Shown: positions 60,451-64,000 of the stretch, piece by piece
How positions within the stretch are numbered: position 1 is the first letter of the stretch
Layout of the letters: every line of letters begins with the position of its first letter
Source: G963668605 sp963668605
GTDB taxonomy: Bacteria > Acidobacteriota > Terriglobia > Bryobacterales > Bryobacteraceae
NCBI GenBank assembly: GCA_963668605.1
Contig: OY764903.1
Location: 1,612,001-1,676,000, forward strand
Length of the DNA: 64,000 nucleotides
Direction of reading: 5' to 3'
Program-made: the position numbers and the translations under genes
Notes under the pieces: generated by a model
The model's database searches: none
Told to the model about the DNA's origin: nothing
Seen by the model: only the letters and a program-made list of their open reading frames with translations

Positions 60451-63400
60451 TTAAAAAGTAGCGCGCAAAGAAAACTGCATCACTCTGGGACTGCGAGCAG
60501 CCGTGAACGCGCCGAAGCGTGTATTCACCTGCCGGCCCTGCGCGTCGAAGCGGGCTGCGGTGTCCAGATCGCTGAATTGCGAATGGTTGAACGCGTTGTA
60601 CAGTTCCCAACGGAATTGCATCTTAAATCGCTCAGTCAGCGGAAAGCTCTTGCGCAGTGAGGCGTCCCAATTGTTGATGCCCGGGCCGCGGATAATCGTG
60701 CGAGCCGCATTTCCAAATGTACCGCGGGCCGGCAATTGAAACACATCCGTGCGGAAGTTGCTGTTGAATGTGCGCTCGCCTTTCGGTAGCACGGGATTTC
60801 CCGTGACTACGATGCGTGCGCCATCGGTGGGAGAGCCGGTAATGTCTGCTGTGGTGACTTGGCTGAAACCGACTCCCAGCGGAGTGCCGCTGACAAAGCT
60901 CAGAATTCCGGAGACCTGCCACTGGCTGAGCACCGCTCGCACCAGTTTTGCACCCGACTTGGGCGCGGGCACATCCCATAGCCAATTCACCTTCAATACG
61001 TGGGTGCGATCCAGGTTCGAGAGGGCATAGGCCCAGGTGCGAGCCGCGATTAGATTGCTCATCAAATCGCCTTCGTTGCTGTTGAAATCCATGGCTTTCG
61101 ACCAGGTCCATGAGCCGCCGAATTGCACGTTGCGCGCGAAGCGCCGGTTGGCGCTGACCTGGAGCGAATGGTAATTGGATGTGCCCGCATACTCGCGGTA
61201 GAGAACGTCGTTATATCCGCGATACGGCCGCAGGAAAGCCGGAGCGAGAGGTGTGGCCGGATTCGCGGGGTCGGCGCTCGATGACAGAAAGTTGGTTCCG
61301 AACGGGATGGAATTCAGGTTCCGGGTCCACAGGAGATGGCGGCCGAGCGAACCCGAGTAGCCCACATCCACCACCGTACCCCCAGCCAGCCGGTGCTGCA
61401 TAGAAAAGCTGAAGTTCATCACGGTCGATACCTTTCCGGTATTGTCAAGGCCGTTGACGTTCTGCGGATTCAGCAGGCTGGAGGACGATTGCAGTCCGGC
61501 CAGCGTGCCGAATGTGACCGTCGGAGTGTTCACAATCGGGCTCTGCGTGGTGTAGGGCAGGATGACAGCCTGGAATCCCTGCCTGTTGTAAAATACCCCG
61601 AAGCCCCCACGCAGCGCCGTCCGGCCGTTGCCGAACAGGTCGTAGGCGAATCCAACGCGCGGTCCGGGGAGAACGCCCGCATTTTTCGACAGCCCGCGGG
61701 GCGCCGTCTTGTCGGCCGACGTGAGCACCAGCCCGTTCGCGGGGTCTCCGGAGTTGGGTGCGATCGCTCCGATCACAGCCGCCGGATACACCTGGCCATT
61801 GATGGGATTGATGCCCACGCGCTGGTCATTCACACGTGCCGGCCCAATCAACTGTACGGTGCGGGCAGGGTCGAACCGGTCGGGCACGAATCCGGACATA
61901 CGGTCTTCCGCCTCGTAACCGGGGGGCATCCAATAAAAGCGAAGCCCGAAATCGAGGGCCAGACGTGGCGCTACCTTCCAGTTGTCTTGCACAAACCATT
62001 CGAGATTGGATTGACGGGCACGAATGAACGGCCGGGCGCTTGCCTCGGTGTAGGTATTGAAAACGCCGAGAGCCGCGTTCGAGTACGCATACCCGGTATC
62101 CAATGGGTTGTTGACGTTACGGCCGAAATCGAATACACCGTTGAAAGAGACCGCACCAGTGAACGTGCGGAGCAAGTAATCGTAGTAGATTCCCGCTTTC
62201 ACGGTGTGCTTCCCCATCGTCCTGGTGAAGTTATCCGAAATGGTGAAATTGTCATTTTTCGCCTGATGCGGAAACCTCGGTTCGATGGTGATGTTGGCAG
62301 CGCCGGTAACACCTCCGAACGTCGCATTCGGAATCATGTTGAACGGGTTGCTGGCCGGGGTGTTTTGGCTAACCTTGAAACCGGCCGTGTCCCGTTGGTT
62401 CGCCTTGATCTGCTCGTCTGTGTACAGATCCAGTTCCGGCCGGCGGCTGAATCCGCCGGTCAATTCGTTGATGGTCGATGCACTAATCACGCGCTGGTAT
62501 CGGACTACGATCACCTTCCCGTTCCGCCGGCCTAGCCGCGTCATCAACGGCAGGTTGCCGGAATAGACTCCGTCGGAGTCCTCGCTCGACCAACTGAAAT
62601 TTCCGAACACCAGGTTGCGCGGATTTGCGTTCCAGTCCAGCTTCAGGGTTTGGCTGCGGATGGGCGTTTCGCTGGGCTGTTGAAAGACATAGTTGTACCG
62701 GCCTCCGGATATGGTGCGATCAGCGAAATTGGGCAAAGGAAACACCTTGAGCAGCGCCTGCCCCGATGTGTTCAAGCGGCTCGCCGGAATCACATTGCCG
62801 GGGAAGGCCTTGCCGGTATCGGGATCGCGCACCACTACGAGAGCGTTGTTCAGATCGAGCGATTGCGCGAAATTGCCAGCCCGCTCGGCCTCGGTGGGAA
62901 CGGTGCGCTGCGTAATCGGCCCGGCCGTGCGCAGCGGCCAAATCTCCTGTGACCAGAAGAAGAAAAGCTTCTCCCGGTTGGAGTTGAATTTGCCGGGAAT
63001 ATACGCCGGGCCGCCAATGTTGTAGTTCCACGTGTTGAAGCGGTAGCGAGGCTTCGGCACGCCCTGCTGATTATTAAAAAAGTTGTTGGCGTTGAACTGT
63101 TCGTGGCGTTTGAAGTAGGAGGCCAGTCCATGGAAGTCGCGGCCGCCGGATTTGGTGATGATCTGGATGTTCGCGCCGGAGAGCCGGCCGTACTCCGCCT
63201 GATAGTTGCCAAGCAGCACCTTCACCTCCGCGATGGCGTCCTGGCTGACCGCAACTGTGATGTTGTCGTCGTTCGCCATCGCGTTCAGCGGCATGCCGTC
63301 GAGTACAACTGAATTGGTGTCCTTTCTCCCGCCCTGGACAATGATGTCAGTGTTGCGTGACAGCGATTCGTAGTCGCCGCGGTCGATGACGCCCGGCAGT

Positions 63401-63861
63401 AGTTGTAGCATCGACGCGATGTTGCGCCCCTTGAGTGCGATGCTGTCCACCTGTTGGCTGGTCACCAGTCCAGACCGCTCCGAACTGGCCGTTTGCACCG
63501 TTGCGCCCTGCGCAGTGACCGTAATCTTTTCGGCAAGCTCTCCCACTTGCAGTACAGTCTCGCCAATCGAAAGCGTCTCCGACGCAGGCAAGTTGATGCC
63601 TTTTCGTTCGAACATCTTAAATCCCGCATGGGAGATCACCAGATCGTACTGTGCGGGCTGGAGTCCGCTGACCACAAAGCTGCCCCGCTCATCGGTTGAC
63701 GCCAAACGCTCGGCGCCCGTGTCCGTCTGGTGGACGACAACCGATGCGCCGGGCAGAGCCAATCCCGAGGGATCCCGCACTAGACCGGTGATCGTACCGC
63801 TGATGCTCTGGCCGTAACCGGCCGCGGCGGCTAACAGTAGGACTGCAACTCGTTGAATCAT
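60451..63861 (-). CDS. Oar-type TonB-dependent receptor in operon with sulfatase
   Basis: 1136 residues from the ATG at 63861, which begins a signal peptide (VAVLLLAAAAGYGQ); the frame opens 31 codons earlier without such a signal. Carboxypeptidase-regulatory-like domain (ISGTITGLVRDPSGLALPGA), then IALKGRNIASMLQLLPG (NGRN variant), plug with VVLDGMPLNAM and a VSQDAIAEVKVLLGNYQ segment, barrel, and final LRATF. The plug region differs from the other five receptors. Its stop is 12 bases before the sulfatase start, which strongly links the two and suggests a sulfated cargo. The 139 bases beyond 63861 to the window end are upstream sequence without another gene seen. Confidence 0.92.
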   Translation of the reverse strand: MIQRVAVLLLAAAAGYGQSISGTITGLVRDPSGLALPGASVVVHQTDTGAERLASTDERGSFVVSGLQPAQYDLVISHAGFKMFERKGINLPASETLSIGETVLQVGELAEKITVTAQGATVQTASSERSGLVTSQQVDSIALKGRNIASMLQLLPGVIDRGDYESLSRNTDIIVQGGRKDTNSVVLDGMPLNAMANDDNITVAVSQDAIAEVKVLLGNYQAEYGRLSGANIQIITKSGGRDFHGLASYFKRHEQFNANNFFNNQQGVPKPRYRFNTWNYNIGGPAYIPGKFNSNREKLFFFWSQEIWPLRTAGPITQRTVPTEAERAGNFAQSLDLNNALVVVRDPDTGKAFPGNVIPASRLNTSGQALLKVFPLPNFADRTISGGRYNYVFQQPSETPIRSQTLKLDWNANPRNLVFGNFSWSSEDSDGVYSGNLPLMTRLGRRNGKVIVVRYQRVISASTINELTGGFSRRPELDLYTDEQIKANQRDTAGFKVSQNTPASNPFNMIPNATFGGVTGAANITIEPRFPHQAKNDNFTISDNFTRTMGKHTVKAGIYYDYLLRTFTGAVSFNGVFDFGRNVNNPLDTGYAYSNAALGVFNTYTEASARPFIRARQSNLEWFVQDNWKVAPRLALDFGLRFYWMPPGYEAEDRMSGFVPDRFDPARTVQLIGPARVNDQRVGINPINGQVYPAAVIGAIAPNSGDPANGLVLTSADKTAPRGLSKNAGVLPGPRVGFAYDLFGNGRTALRGGFGVFYNRQGFQAVILPYTTQSPIVNTPTVTFGTLAGLQSSSSLLNPQNVNGLDNTGKVSTVMNFSFSMQHRLAGGTVVDVGYSGSLGRHLLWTRNLNSIPFGTNFLSSSADPANPATPLAPAFLRPYRGYNDVLYREYAGTSNYHSLQVSANRRFARNVQFGGSWTWSKAMDFNSNEGDLMSNLIAARTWAYALSNLDRTHVLKVNWLWDVPAPKSGAKLVRAVLSQWQVSGILSFVSGTPLGVGFSQVTTADITGSPTDGARIVVTGNPVLPKGERTFNSNFRTDVFQLPARGTFGNAARTIIRGPGINNWDASLRKSFPLTERFKMQFRWELYNAFNHSQFSDLDTAARFDAQGRQVNTRFGAFTAARSPRVMQFSLRATF

Positions 63862-64000
63862 AATAGCCGTGTCTTTCCGGCAAGAATTATCCTGCCTAAT
63901 ATTCACTGGCAAATGAGATGTCCACGACAGCCGGACGGCGTCGCACGCCGCCAACCGCTGTTACGGCAGCGATTTCCACATTGAGTTTCCATTGGGGGAC

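Noticed and set aside
61336..62535. 399-codon open frame on the plus strand
   Set aside because: Opposite the receptor at 60451 and Arg/Val-rich; a shadow frame.
1..64000. CRISPR array, tRNA or rRNA genes
   Set aside because: No series of evenly spaced repeats and no cloverleaf or rRNA-like sequence was noticed. A covariance-model scan could still find a small RNA.

Overview
The window looks like part of an Acidobacteriota chromosome, most likely from the Bryobacterales/Solibacter group. This is inferred from gene content: high-GC DNA, many Oar-type TonB-dependent receptors (six, none with a visible SusD partner), numerous Tat-exported Gfo/Idh/MocA oxidoreductases and TIM-barrel epimerases, sulfatases, NHL and Reg_prop propellers, DUF1080 and DUF2934. 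No rRNA, tRNA, CRISPR array or phage genes were seen.

Layout. 1-5107: 3' part of an Oar-type receptor, a small outer-membrane barrel protein and a secreted NHL propeller, probably one operon. 5140-6336: remnant of a QW-repeat (terpenoid-cyclase-like) protein and a REP-associated tyrosine transposase broken by an in-frame stop. 6647-20039: two divergent sugar loci around a 265 bp intergenic region. The minus arm is sulfatase, Gfo/Idh, TIM epimerase and receptor; the plus arm is Gfo/Idh, receptor and TIM epimerase. The two receptors are close paralogues. 20257-28811: CehA-type PHP metallohydrolase, alpha/beta esterase, glycoside-hydrolase-like protein, Gfo/Idh, a frameshifted secreted protein and a hydroxypyruvate-isomerase-like protein. 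28879-34901: a truncated GntR regulator with an intact-looking palindromic operator, a propeller-PHP fusion and a YncE-phosphoesterase fusion. 34902-38246: a decayed zone with fragments of Gfo/Idh, alpha/beta hydrolase, MarR, a nonsense-broken small protein and a second transposase remnant, plus two small secreted proteins of unknown function. 38680-43214: Gfo/Idh, amidohydrolase, a small secreted protein and a VirB10-like glycine-zipper protein. 43519-49467: a large hybrid histidine kinase with a periplasmic propeller, an exported enolase-superfamily enzyme and a DUF1080 protein. 49602-63861: three more Oar-type receptors, an M49-like metallopeptidase, a DUF2934 protein, a small protein and a second sulfatase.

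How it fits together. Nearly every enzyme carries a Sec or Tat export signal, so much of the chemistry is predicted to happen in the periplasm. Receptors would import oligosaccharides or glycosides; sulfatases and the esterase would strip substituents; Gfo/Idh enzymes, TIM epimerases and DUF1080 match the enzyme types known from the 3-keto-glycoside route of glycoside cleavage; the enolase-superfamily protein could handle released sugar acids. The hybrid kinase is a plausible sensor. These functional links are inference from family membership and context; no substrate can be read from the sequence.
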